This document shows positions 24,635 through 32,714 of a stretch of DNA of 48,202 nt, in pieces. Made by a program: the position numbers and the translations under genes. Position 1 is the stretch's first letter, and the number at the start of each line of letters is the position of its first letter. The notes under the pieces were generated by a model. It had not been told where the DNA came from. It did not search any database and saw nothing but the letters and a program-made list of their open reading frames with translations. This DNA is from Burkholderiaceae bacterium (lineage in GTDB: Bacteria; Pseudomonadota; Gammaproteobacteria; Burkholderiales; Burkholderiaceae): positions 1-48,202 of the forward strand of contig CANJBQ010000020.1 of NCBI GenBank assembly GCA_947472645.1, written 5' to 3'.

Positions 24635-24904
24635 ATGGAAAATACTCTTATTATCGAATTAGTCTTTCAGGCGATGAGAATGGCGGGGATCTTGGCAGGC
24701 CCACCGATATTGGCTTTATTGATTACAGGTTTGTTCATTGGTATTTTGCAGGCCGCGACTTCGATTAATGAAACGACGGTCGCCTTTGTCCCTAAGCTAT
24801 TGGTTTTTGCCGTAGTTCTCTTAATGATTGGGCCAGCCTCGCTGAGTCTTTATACGGACTATATTCGAGAATTATTCATGCGTATTCCCAGTCTGATTTC
24901 GTAA
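24635..24904 (+). CDS. fliQ: FliQ, export-gate protein
   Basis: 89 aa with two membrane helices (about 16-38 and 51-72) in the hairpin form of FliQ/YscS. Conserved 'LITGLFIGILQAATSINETT' followed by VAFVPKLL at the turn. Four FliQ wrap the FliP-FliR core. Length and order (fliP-fliQ-fliR) are canonical. Confidence 0.97.
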   Translation: MENTLIIELVFQAMRMAGILAGPPILALLITGLFIGILQAATSINETTVAFVPKLLVFAVVLLMIGPASLSLYTDYIRELFMRIPSLIS

Positions 24905-24912
24905 GGAAAAAC

Positions 24913-25695
24913 ATGAATTTTAATGCCGTGATGATCGAACAGTTTACGGTTGGTTTGATGCTGACTTCCTTGCGTATTCTGGGGCTTTTTTTAACCGCCC
25001 CAATGCTTTCGTTTAGAGCTTTATCACTCCCCTACCGGGTAATGCTATCGATCTTTATTGGTTTTTTAGCGATGCCCATTATGGATGGTCAATTGCCAAT
25101 TCCTTCATCAACTATGAAAACCTTTTATTCGGCAGGCCTAGAGTTAGGCATCGGGGCCTTTATTGGATTTACGATTCGGATGGGACTTTTAGCAATCGCG
25201 GTTGCCGCAGAAACTTTATCTTTTTTATCTGGATTTAGTTATGCTTCAACAATGTTTCGCGACCCATCCCTCGATTCTGGGTTAGTCTCCGTATTTTTAG
25301 GATTAATTGCTCTAGCGTTTACTTTTACCCTCAATATTCACTTAGTCCTGATTGATATTGTCTTACAAAGTTTTCGCACTTTACCTTTTGGGTCTTGGCC
25401 AACAGAGTGGAATATTCAAAATATTATGGTTTTAATGACCAAATCATTTCAGTTAGGATTGGTTCTATCGATGCCTATCTTATTAATTTACCTCATGTTT
25501 AATATTATTCAAGCTTTTTTAGGCAGAACAAGTCCACAACTGAATTTGTTTTCTGTTGGTTTTGCCTTTACTATTCCATTGGCATTCGTTACTTTGATGT
25601 TGATACTCCCTGAATTTCAGAGTGTCGTGGTGAGGTCCCTAGAGAATCCTTTAAGATTAGTACGAATGGGTGTGGAGATAAACGGTGGTCGATAA
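24913..25695 (+). CDS. fliR: FliR, export-gate protein
   Basis: 260 aa with about six hydrophobic segments, the usual size. Motifs include 'LRILGLFLTAPMLSFRALSL', 'LELGIGAFIGFTIRMGLLAI', 'GFSYASTMFRDPSLDSGLVS' and 'FNIIQAFLGRTSPQLNLFSV', all characteristic of FliR/YscT. One FliR completes the export gate. AAGGAAAAAC precedes the ATG. The next gene starts at GTG 25685, overlapping the fliR end by 11 bases, so the unknown downstream gene is translationally tied to the gate genes. Confidence 0.96.
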   Translation: MNFNAVMIEQFTVGLMLTSLRILGLFLTAPMLSFRALSLPYRVMLSIFIGFLAMPIMDGQLPIPSSTMKTFYSAGLELGIGAFIGFTIRMGLLAIAVAAETLSFLSGFSYASTMFRDPSLDSGLVSVFLGLIALAFTFTLNIHLVLIDIVLQSFRTLPFGSWPTEWNIQNIMVLMTKSFQLGLVLSMPILLIYLMFNIIQAFLGRTSPQLNLFSVGFAFTIPLAFVTLMLILPEFQSVVVRSLENPLRLVRMGVEINGGR

Positions 25696-26560
25696 ATTGC
25701 AATTTCAAACAAGCCTGAGCATTTTGATGCTTTCAATTGCTATCTTTGGAACTGGTTTTGCTCAAAATCAAGAAGAAAAGTCGGTTAATACGAACGTTGA
25801 AGTCCCAGAAATGAAATTTTCTAGCGAAAAGGTATCGTCTCAAGAGCGTTTTGATGAGGTTTTATCGGCTTCAAGGAGCTTTTGTGGTCAACGCTACCCA
25901 TATCCACCTGTGTCGAACAGTAATCCTTATGACGCTAAAGATGTCCAACTCTGTCGTCGGCTTGAGTTAACTGGAAAACGGATTGAATGTGAAGTTAACT
26001 ATTTGGGCGCTCAAAATGCCAAAGGAAAGATTTTCGCCCCAGAAACTTTGCCGGCTCTCAAAGAGTGGGCAAGGTGCACTGGTAAGGTATCCGTTTTGCT
26101 CGAAGAGGGCTATTACGTACCAACCGCTGAAATTGGACGTAGGTTACAATTTTGCATCAATCAGTTTTATCACAACCCTGGCGCGGCCCCTAAACTAGGT
26201 TTTTTAGAAAGACTGCATAAAGGATTTTCTCGCCCAGATCATAGTGCGAGTTCACCCCCAGCGCTAGATACTAACTTTTTTGATAAAAGCTCGATTCGAA
26301 TTGATGATCAACAGGGGGGGCTTCTAAAGTGTCAGTATATGATGCCTAAAGAGACTCCGCCGTCGCCAAAAACTGAAGTGATCGATCTGCCTCCCCCAAC
26401 GATCGCTAAAAGTAATGAAAAAAATACAATCACAAAAAAAACTCCAGCTAAAAAAGCGCCAGACCCTCTTGTGAAGAAGCCTGAGCCCAAAGTATTACCC
26501 AAGCTTGAAACAGCCCCGGTCGGTGAATGTAAGCGACCCAAGCTTGACTGCCCTAAATAA
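25685..26560 (+). CDS. Secreted Cys-rich protein of unknown function in the flagellar operon
   Basis: 291 aa. GTG start inside the end of fliR (11-bp overlap). The N-terminal signal-like segment (FQTSLSILMLSIAIFGTGFA) predicts export. The mature part has eight Cys (for example FCGQ, QLCRRLE, IECEVN, ARCTG, FCIN, LKCQY, ECKRP, DCPK), suggesting disulfides in the periplasm. A C-terminal Pro/Lys-rich tail of ~70 residues repeats KKP/KKTP-like units and could span or bind peptidoglycan or polyanions. A carbonic anhydrase gene follows after 15 bp. I recognise no family; location suggests a flagellum- or envelope-associated role. Confidence 0.75.
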   Translation: MVDKLQFQTSLSILMLSIAIFGTGFAQNQEEKSVNTNVEVPEMKFSSEKVSSQERFDEVLSASRSFCGQRYPYPPVSNSNPYDAKDVQLCRRLELTGKRIECEVNYLGAQNAKGKIFAPETLPALKEWARCTGKVSVLLEEGYYVPTAEIGRRLQFCINQFYHNPGAAPKLGFLERLHKGFSRPDHSASSPPALDTNFFDKSSIRIDDQQGGLLKCQYMMPKETPPSPKTEVIDLPPPTIAKSNEKNTITKKTPAKKAPDPLVKKPEPKVLPKLETAPVGECKRPKLDCPK

Positions 26561-26575
26561 CTCCGTGAGAGCATC

Positions 26576-27589
26576 ATGAAAAAAAGTTCAACTTCTAAAC
26601 CGATCAACGCATCTAGTTTCGTTTTGTTAAGCATCATGTTTTTGGCTTCTCTAGCGTGCTTTGCTCAATCCAATGACGATGAGATGGCTAAGGCACTTAT
26701 TGAAAAGATGAGCCAAGGTAAGGGTGATATTGTGATGCGTCCCAGTGACTTGCCCGAACAGGCAAAGCCAAAAGTCACTCCCCCTAAAGTGAATCCTAAC
26801 CCGGTGGCCCCTCTAGCAACATCGTCCTCAACCATGACCTCTTCCAAGACTAAAGGAGCAGAAAAAGAAGTCAAAAAGGGTGTGCATTGGAGTTATGAAA
26901 GCGGAGAAAGTGGTCCTGAAAATTGGGGTGCATTAGGTAAAGATAATGCAATGTGTAGCTTGGGCCAAATTCAGTCCCCGATTAATATTGAAAATGGTAT
27001 TCAAGTCGATTTGCCAATCATTACATTTGACTATAAACCCTCTCAACTGACGATTCAGGACAATGGCCATACCATTATGGTGTCTTACGGAGAAGGAAGT
27101 AATTTAAGTCTTCAAGCTAAGCAATACCGTCTGGTTCAATTTCATTTTCATCATCCGGGTGAAGAGGCGATTGATGGTAAACGTTCTGATATGGTGGCAC
27201 ACTTGGTTCATCAGCACAATGATGGCAGTCTGCTGGTCGTTGCCATATTGTTAAATGTTGATGAAGGTAAGTCAACGCCAACTTCGGTGGCCCTAGAAAA
27301 CCCGCTTTTTCAACAGATCCTAAACAACGTTCCGTTGAGCAAAAATGTCACTGAGGTACCTATGGGGGTAGTGATTGATGTCACTCAACTGCTACCAAAG
27401 AGTCATGGGTACTATACTTTCGTAGGATCGCTCACTACGCCACCTTGTACGGAAAATGTTACTTGGGTTGTTCTCAAAGAGTCTGTTAAATTATCCAAAC
27501 AGCAACTTGAGAACTTCTCACGCATCTATCCTAACAATGCTAGGCCCCTGCAGCCTAAAAGAGATCGTCTTATTAAAGAGACGCGTTAA
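26576..27589 (+). CDS. Periplasmic alpha-carbonic anhydrase embedded in the flagellar locus
   Basis: 337 aa; would hydrate CO2 to bicarbonate in the periplasm. Signal peptide about 1-30 (SSFVLLSIMFLASLACFAQ), then a 70-residue Pro/Lys/Ser-rich extension, and the alpha-CA domain from about 102 (GVHWSYES). Zinc ligands H190 and H192 (QFHFHHP) and H209 (AHLVH), proton-shuttle candidate H165 (DNGHTI), the Thr pair T287-T288 in GSLTTPPCTE, and the C127-C291 pair fit a disulfide-bonded bacterial enzyme. One oddity: the position of the indirect zinc ligand Glu117 of human CA II is V207 (MVAH instead of MEAH). It lies between fliR and flgB, cotranscribed with the Cys-rich gene. Confidence 0.92.
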   Translation: MKKSSTSKPINASSFVLLSIMFLASLACFAQSNDDEMAKALIEKMSQGKGDIVMRPSDLPEQAKPKVTPPKVNPNPVAPLATSSSTMTSSKTKGAEKEVKKGVHWSYESGESGPENWGALGKDNAMCSLGQIQSPINIENGIQVDLPIITFDYKPSQLTIQDNGHTIMVSYGEGSNLSLQAKQYRLVQFHFHHPGEEAIDGKRSDMVAHLVHQHNDGSLLVVAILLNVDEGKSTPTSVALENPLFQQILNNVPLSKNVTEVPMGVVIDVTQLLPKSHGYYTFVGSLTTPPCTENVTWVVLKESVKLSKQQLENFSRIYPNNARPLQPKRDRLIKETR

Positions 27590-27741
27590 CGAGACTATAA
27601 TTTAAAGGCTGGGTCAAGGGGTGATTAACATCATCAACAACGGCTCTAGAAGCTACTTATAGAGACAAAGCTCATCTATCAGGGCTTTTCTGATTAAGTA
27701 ACGCCTTTCTTTGCGGACTTTTAAAGCAAAGCGTTAAATTC

Positions 27742-27756
27742 TGGCACGATGTTTGC
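27742..27756 (+). promoter_or_regulatory. Sigma-54 promoter of the flgBCDE operon
   Basis: TGGCACGATGTTTGC, identical over 15 bp to the flgF promoter at 31096-31110, with GG and GC correctly spaced and TTAT following. The expected start site is near 27768, leaving about 37 nt to the flgB ATG. Upstream, AACGC...CTTTGC and GCAAAGCGTT (about 27701-27737) form an imperfect inverted repeat that could be an activator site; that part is speculative. Confidence 0.85.
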
Positions 27757-27804
27757 TTATTATTATATATAGAGATTTTTCTTTAAATGATAAGGAAACC
27801 GAAC

Positions 27805-28224
27805 ATGAATGCTGTGCCACAATTTGATCCACTGGCTTTTGGTGAAAATGCCCTGAAATTACGTGCATACCGCCATGAAGTCCTTGGTTCTAATTTAACG
27901 AATGCCGACACACCGGGCTATAAAGCACGCGATATCGATTTTTCAACAGCTTTAAAGCATGAATTAATGCAACAAAACCATGCAGATACCATGCCGATGA
28001 CAACTACATCGCAAGGTCATTATCAATTTAATAGCAGCATCCAGAATCAACCAACCCTACTTTATCGGGTACCCAATCAACCATCCATGGATGGTAATAC
28101 GGTAGATCCTGACGTTGAATTGTCGGAATTTACTAAAAATGCGTTAATGACTCAAGCTTCGATTACCTTTTTGACAGGAACGATTAAAAGTCGTTTATCT
28201 GCGATTTCAGGACAAGTATCATGA
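27805..28224 (+). CDS. flgB: FlgB, proximal rod protein
   Basis: 139 aa from ATG 27805, which has AAGGA eight bases ahead; an in-frame ATG at 27787 lacks a ribosome-binding site and is not preferred. Rod-protein N-motif: 'LRAYRHEVLGSNLTNADTPG', then YKARDIDF; C-terminal helix 'LMTQASITFLTGTIKSRLSA'. FlgB attaches to FliE at the base of the rod. It is the first gene of flgBCDE under the sigma-54 promoter at 27742. The stop overlaps the flgC start by ATGA. Confidence 0.95.
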   Translation: MNAVPQFDPLAFGENALKLRAYRHEVLGSNLTNADTPGYKARDIDFSTALKHELMQQNHADTMPMTTTSQGHYQFNSSIQNQPTLLYRVPNQPSMDGNTVDPDVELSEFTKNALMTQASITFLTGTIKSRLSAISGQVS

Positions 28225-28625
28225 GCTTATTTAGCACCTTTGATATTGGTGCCTCTGGTATGTCTGCTCAGTCTTTGAGACTGAATACAATTGCCTCAAA
28301 TATCGCCAATGCAGAAAGTTCAAGTGGTCCAGATGGTAGAACCTATCGTGCGCATCGTGTCGTATTTTCTTCAACCCCCAAAGCGAATAGTCCAGGATCT
28401 GGGGTCACGGTCTCGAATGTGGTGGAGAGTGATGCGCCCTTAAGGCGTGAATATCGTCCCGGTCATCCTAAAGCGGATAAAAACGGCTATGTCGATATGC
28501 CGAATGTGAACCCAGTTGAAGAGATGGTCGACATGATTTCGGCATCCCGTTCTTATCAAACCAATGTCCAAATGATGAATGTAAGTCGTCAGTTGGTTCT
28601 AGCCACTCTCGATTTAGGTAAATAA
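28221..28625 (+). CDS. flgC: FlgC, proximal rod protein
   Basis: 134 aa. N-terminal rod motif 'FDIGASGMSAQSLRLNTIAS', then NIANAESS, and the C-terminal 'VNPVEEMVDMISASRSYQTN' block of FlgC. The flagellar axial-protein heptad helices at both ends are intact. Coupled to flgB by a four-base overlap and followed 18 bp later by flgD. Confidence 0.96.
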   Translation: MSLFSTFDIGASGMSAQSLRLNTIASNIANAESSSGPDGRTYRAHRVVFSSTPKANSPGSGVTVSNVVESDAPLRREYRPGHPKADKNGYVDMPNVNPVEEMVDMISASRSYQTNVQMMNVSRQLVLATLDLGK

Positions 28626-28643
28626 TTTTAAAAGGAGTTTCTT

Positions 28644-29360
28644 ATGACTATTAGTACAATGAATCCGATGTTAAACATTCCGTCATTCACCAATAATACG
28701 GCGCAGAATGCAACAGCGGCAAGGGCTGCATCTAGTGGGAGCACTTCGGGAACAAGCTCAACAGATCAAACCCAAAATTTTCTCAAGCTCTTGGTCGCTC
28801 AGATTCAGAACCAAGATCCGATGGCTCCTATGGATGCATCGACCATGACAAATCAAATGTCCCAGTTAAACATGGTTAGCAGCATGGGAACGATGAACAC
28901 GTCTTTAACATCGATGCTTGCGCAAATGCAAGGAAGTAATTTTATGAATCAAGCAACAATGATTGGTCATACGCCTCTCATCGCTGGGACTTCCATTGCT
29001 TTTGATGGAACGAATAATGTTGCCTTGGGGGCAAACTTAGCAGCTCCTGTCACTAGTTTGGTGGCGAGTATTCAGGACAGTACAGGTAAGACGGTGGCAC
29101 AAGTTAACCTCGGTGCTGCAAACGCTGGCATGAAAACGTTGGCCTGGTCAGGACAAGATAGTTCAGGTCAGGTATTGCCCGCTGGAAACTATAGTGTGAA
29201 ATTTTCTGGAACGGATGCGTCAGGATCTGCCGTCACTCCAGTTGCTTTTGTTGGATCTCCTGTCGCATCGGTTGCGAAAGGAGCTGGCTCAACAGTCAAC
29301 TTCACTTTGCAGAACGGTCAAACTGTGGATGCTTCTTCGATTAATCAGTGGGTCTCTTAA
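28644..29360 (+). CDS. flgD: FlgD, hook cap / hook assembly scaffold
   Basis: 238 aa. N-terminal FlgD motif 'DQTQNFLKLLVAQIQNQDPM', then APMDASTMTNQMSQLNMV, followed by the Ig-like FlgD domain and 'AGNYSVKFSGTDASGSAV' near the C-terminus. FlgD caps the growing hook and is replaced by HAPs. A strong AAGGAG precedes the ATG. Third gene of flgBCDE. Confidence 0.95.
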   Translation: MTISTMNPMLNIPSFTNNTAQNATAARAASSGSTSGTSSTDQTQNFLKLLVAQIQNQDPMAPMDASTMTNQMSQLNMVSSMGTMNTSLTSMLAQMQGSNFMNQATMIGHTPLIAGTSIAFDGTNNVALGANLAAPVTSLVASIQDSTGKTVAQVNLGAANAGMKTLAWSGQDSSGQVLPAGNYSVKFSGTDASGSAVTPVAFVGSPVASVAKGAGSTVNFTLQNGQTVDASSINQWVS

Positions 29361-29386
29361 AACTCTTTTTAGAAAAGGAATAAATC

Positions 29387-31030
29387 ATGTCATTCGGAAC
29401 TGCTGGAGTTGGTCTTTCAGCCTTACAGGCTGCCTCAGAAGCAATTGATACTATTAGTAATAATATTGCAAACGCCCAAACAATTGGTTATAAGTCGGGT
29501 AACGCCATATTTTCTGATCAGTTTTTTAGGGCAACCGACCCTTCGAACCCGAATCGAACTGGTATGGGTACCGCTATTACCCACATTGTTCGATCACAAA
29601 CCAACGGTACCATCGTTGCGACCTCAAACCCTTTGGATTTAGCCATTGGTGGGTTAGGTATGTTTAAGACCGCCAAGTCACTCAATACGAGTGGAACTCC
29701 TACGAACTTCGAGTACACGCGTAATGGACAGTTTGGGGTGGATAATCAGAGCCGTATTATCAATGAAAATGGAAATTACTTGGTTGGATTTCCTGCAAAT
29801 CCTGATGGAACCATTAATACTGCTGCAAACTCCGTTTTAACTCTTAATCAAGCGCCGCTTGCTGGAGCGCAAACGAGAACTTCCACCATTGCGATCAATT
29901 TGGATGATTCACAGAGTGCAATTCCTACAACTCCATTTAGTCCGCTCAACTCGTCAACCTATAGCCAGTCAACATCACAGGTCATTTTTGATACAACAGG
30001 GGTATCACATACATTGAACCTCTATTACCAAAAAGACACTAGCGTCCCTCTAGTTATAACGCCAGCAGTAGTTCCACCCGTTCTCGGCCAATCAGGTATT
30101 TTTAACTATAGTGCTACTCAGGCAACGACTGGAGCTGGCCTCAATCAGGCGCAAGTTGCAACCACGGCATCTTCCGGAGCACAACAGTTACAAAATGCCA
30201 CCATTAGTCAAGTATCGGCCTCAGGCACTACTTATCTCATGACTTTAGCCGACAAATCTACTTTAACTGTGACCGGACTTGATAATGCTGGAAACCCGAC
30301 AGCAACAGTTGGGAATATTAAAACATTTACAGTGAACACATCGCGCTATTCTGTTTATGGAACTCTTGATGGAAATCCTATCCCCGGCCCTACCGGTAAG
30401 ACGCCAGCTCAAGGTTTCCCATTAGGCGATGCCAATTCTTATGCTATTGGTGGTCAGGCACAATCCGCTTTAGGAACTATGGCCTTTGTCGGCGGAAGAA
30501 ACATTGACAATCTTGGTGGACTCGCCGGAGGACAGAGTTCCTCTATTGGTATTACTGCAACAACTGTCGGGGCAACGCCGAATAATGTAGCATTTACTAT
30601 CAATACCACAGCTAATACAGCTTATGCAGGGTCATCGCAAACTCTAACGAATAGTCAAGATGGCGCTCCGCTATCGCAATTAAGTTCATACTCGTTTGAT
30701 AATACTGGAACATTAAAGGCGGTTTATAGTAATGGTCAGTCGAAGACGATGGGGCAAGTACAGCTAGCCTACTTTGCCGCAGACACTGGATTAATCCCGA
30801 TTGGCGGAAACTCTTATCAGGAATCTGCTATTTCCGGGGCACCAATAACTGGCGTGGCTGGACAAGGGGTATTTGGAGGATTAAAAGCCCAAGCTTTAGA
30901 GCAATCCAATGTGGATTTGACAGGACAGTTAGTTCAATTAATGTCGATGCAACGTCAATACTCCGCATCTTCTCAGGTGGTGAAAACAAGTCAAACGATT
31001 CAAGATGATATTCTCCAGAAGTTAACTTAA
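29387..31030 (+). CDS. flgE: FlgE, hook protein (long form)
   Basis: 547 aa, longer than the ~400 aa of enteric FlgE; the extra length is in the Thr/Ser/Asn/Ala-rich central surface domains. N-terminal 'GVGLSALQAASEAIDTISNN' with IANAQTIGYKSGNAIF, and C-terminal 'LEQSNVDLTGQLVQLMSMQR' with QYSASSQVVKTSQTIQDDIL are canonical hook/rod heptad regions. AAGGAATAAATC precedes the ATG. Last gene of the flgBCDE unit: a rho-independent terminator lies 21 bp after the stop. Confidence 0.96.
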   Translation: MSFGTAGVGLSALQAASEAIDTISNNIANAQTIGYKSGNAIFSDQFFRATDPSNPNRTGMGTAITHIVRSQTNGTIVATSNPLDLAIGGLGMFKTAKSLNTSGTPTNFEYTRNGQFGVDNQSRIINENGNYLVGFPANPDGTINTAANSVLTLNQAPLAGAQTRTSTIAINLDDSQSAIPTTPFSPLNSSTYSQSTSQVIFDTTGVSHTLNLYYQKDTSVPLVITPAVVPPVLGQSGIFNYSATQATTGAGLNQAQVATTASSGAQQLQNATISQVSASGTTYLMTLADKSTLTVTGLDNAGNPTATVGNIKTFTVNTSRYSVYGTLDGNPIPGPTGKTPAQGFPLGDANSYAIGGQAQSALGTMAFVGGRNIDNLGGLAGGQSSSIGITATTVGATPNNVAFTINTTANTAYAGSSQTLTNSQDGAPLSQLSSYSFDNTGTLKAVYSNGQSKTMGQVQLAYFAADTGLIPIGGNSYQESAISGAPITGVAGQGVFGGLKAQALEQSNVDLTGQLVQLMSMQRQYSASSQVVKTSQTIQDDILQKLT

Positions 31031-31050
31031 TCGATGAAATGGATGATCCA

Positions 31051-31076
31051 AAACCGCCAAATTGGGCGGTTTTTTT
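31051..31076 (+). terminator. Rho-independent terminator after flgE
   Basis: AAACCGCC (31051-31058), a 6-base loop AAATTG, GGCGGTTT, continuing into a run of seven or more T. This is the clearest terminator in the window and separates flgBCDE from flgF onward. Confidence 0.92.
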
Positions 31077-31095
31077 ACACCCTCAAATCAAAAAC

Positions 31096-31110
31096 TGGCA
31101 CGATGTTTGC
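31096..31110 (+). promoter_or_regulatory. Sigma-54 promoter of flgF and downstream genes
   Basis: TGGCACGATGTTTGC, a perfect -24/-12 element identical to that of flgB (27742-27756), with the flanks CTGGCAC and TGCTTAT also shared. It is 19 bp downstream of the terminator T-run and 55 bp before the chosen flgF ATG. Confidence 0.85.
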
Positions 31111-31165
31111 TTATATAGATATATAGAATTTTAATCCCTTTGGGAAGATGCAAAAAAGGAACAGT

Positions 31166-31906
31166 ATGATTAATCACTACGTTTACACTTCGATGACTGG
31201 CGCCAAAGCTAGCACCGACCAATTGGCGGTGACAGCTAATAATTTAGCGAATGCCCAAACTCCAGGGTTTCGAGAAGCTGTCAATGCCTATCGTGCTGTT
31301 CCGATTCAGGGCAAGGAAGCAGACACTAGAGTGTTCTCTTTGGAAACCACTCCGGGCTCAAACTTTACCTCTGGAGCCATTCAATCCACCGGTAACCCGT
31401 ATGATGTTGCTATTAAAGGCAGTGGTTTTTTTGCAGTTCGAAGGGCCTCTGATTCGAGCGAGGCATATACCCGAGCGGGTAACTTTTATGTCGACAACAC
31501 CGGTGTTCTCAAGGTGGGTAATAATGCCACTGTTTTAGGTGTGGGCGGTCCTATCAATATTCCTATCGGCGCCCGTGTTCAAGTCGCCGATGATGGCTCT
31601 GTTTATACCCAGATTCCTGGGACCACTTTTCTGAATCAAGCCGGTAAACTAAAAATAGTTAACCCACCTGCAGCGCAGCTTACGCGTAATGAGGACGGGT
31701 TATTTGATGTACCCAATGGTCAAGGTACTGTAGATCCTAGCGCAAGAGTGATTCAGGGTGCTGTCGAGCTCAGTAATGTCAACCCATCTCAATCCATGGT
31801 TGAAATGATTAGTCAAAGTCGTATGTTTGACCTCAATATTCGAACGCTTCAATCGGCAGATCAGAATGCCCGTTCTGCTAACGAACTTCTCTCACTATCG
31901 CATTGA
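31166..31906 (+). CDS. flgF: FlgF, proximal rod protein
   Basis: 246 aa from ATG 31166 (AGGA five bases ahead); an in-frame ATG at 31148 adds six residues without a ribosome-binding site. N-terminus 'MINHYVYTSMTGAKASTDQL' then NNLANAQTPGF, middle 'SGFFAVRRASDSSEAYTRAG', and C-terminal 'VELSNVNPSQSMVEMISQSR', all typical of FlgF. First gene after the terminator, driven by the sigma-54 promoter at 31096. Confidence 0.95.
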   Translation: MINHYVYTSMTGAKASTDQLAVTANNLANAQTPGFREAVNAYRAVPIQGKEADTRVFSLETTPGSNFTSGAIQSTGNPYDVAIKGSGFFAVRRASDSSEAYTRAGNFYVDNTGVLKVGNNATVLGVGGPINIPIGARVQVADDGSVYTQIPGTTFLNQAGKLKIVNPPAAQLTRNEDGLFDVPNGQGTVDPSARVIQGAVELSNVNPSQSMVEMISQSRMFDLNIRTLQSADQNARSANELLSLSH

Positions 31907-31923
31907 TATAAAGGAAAATAATT

Positions 31924-32712
31924 ATGTTACGCTCATTATGGATTGCTAAAACTGGAATGGATGCCCAGCAAATGGGCATTGATTTAATCTCCAACAATTT
32001 GGCGAATGCTTCAACAAATGCTTTCAAAAAGATCAATCCGATTTTCCAAGACCTTTTGTACACCACGATTAGGGCGCCAGGTTCTGCAGCAAATGCACAA
32101 AATTTATTACCTACGGGCTTACAGGTTGGATCTGGTTCTGCTATAACATCCACTGAGCGTATCAATGTTCAAGGACCATTACTGAATACGGGTAATGCAT
32201 TCGACGTTGCGATTCAAGGAAATGGTTATTTTCAAATTCAGTTAGCGGATGGGACTCTTGCGTACACACGAAATGGAGCTTTTTCTAAAAATGCAACTGG
32301 TCAAATTGTTACAGCAGAAGGTAATACTGTATCCGGCGCTGGGGTTATTCCTTCATCTGCGACGGGTGTTCAGATTAACTCTGCCGGTTTAGTCCAATAT
32401 ACCCAACAAGGAAGTACTGCCTTAACTCAGGCGGGGCAATTGGTTGTTGCTAACTTTGCGAATGAGACGGGGTTGTCAGCTCTTGGAAACGGTAACTTTA
32501 TTCCAACACCGTCTTCAGGAACTGCCCAGACACAGACTGCTGGAACAAATGGTATGGGAACAGTCAATCAATTTTTCATCGAACAGTCGAACGTGAATGT
32601 GTCTGAGGAACTGGTGAGATTGATCGCCGCACAGCGGGGTTTTGAGATTAATACGCGTGCAGTAACTGCCTCCGATCAAATTCTCCAAAAACTTTCTACA
32701 TTAGGTCAATAA
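31924..32712 (+). CDS. flgG: FlgG, distal rod protein
   Basis: 262 aa, the canonical length (260 in enterics). N-terminus 'MLRSLWIAKTGMDAQQMGID' with SNNLANASTNAFKK, middle 'VAIQGNGYFQIQLADGTLAY', C-terminal 'IEQSNVNVSEELVRLIAAQR' and FEINTRAVTASDQILQKL. FlgG builds the distal rod through the P and L rings. AAAGGAAAATAATT precedes the ATG; two bases separate it from flgH. Confidence 0.97.
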   Translation: MLRSLWIAKTGMDAQQMGIDLISNNLANASTNAFKKINPIFQDLLYTTIRAPGSAANAQNLLPTGLQVGSGSAITSTERINVQGPLLNTGNAFDVAIQGNGYFQIQLADGTLAYTRNGAFSKNATGQIVTAEGNTVSGAGVIPSSATGVQINSAGLVQYTQQGSTALTQAGQLVVANFANETGLSALGNGNFIPTPSSGTAQTQTAGTNGMGTVNQFFIEQSNVNVSEELVRLIAAQRGFEINTRAVTASDQILQKLSTLGQ

Positions 32713-32714
32713 TC

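Noticed and set aside
27787..27804. flgB start at ATG 27787
   Set aside because: No ribosome-binding site upstream; AAGGA at 27792-27796 serves ATG 27805 and would lie inside the longer frame.
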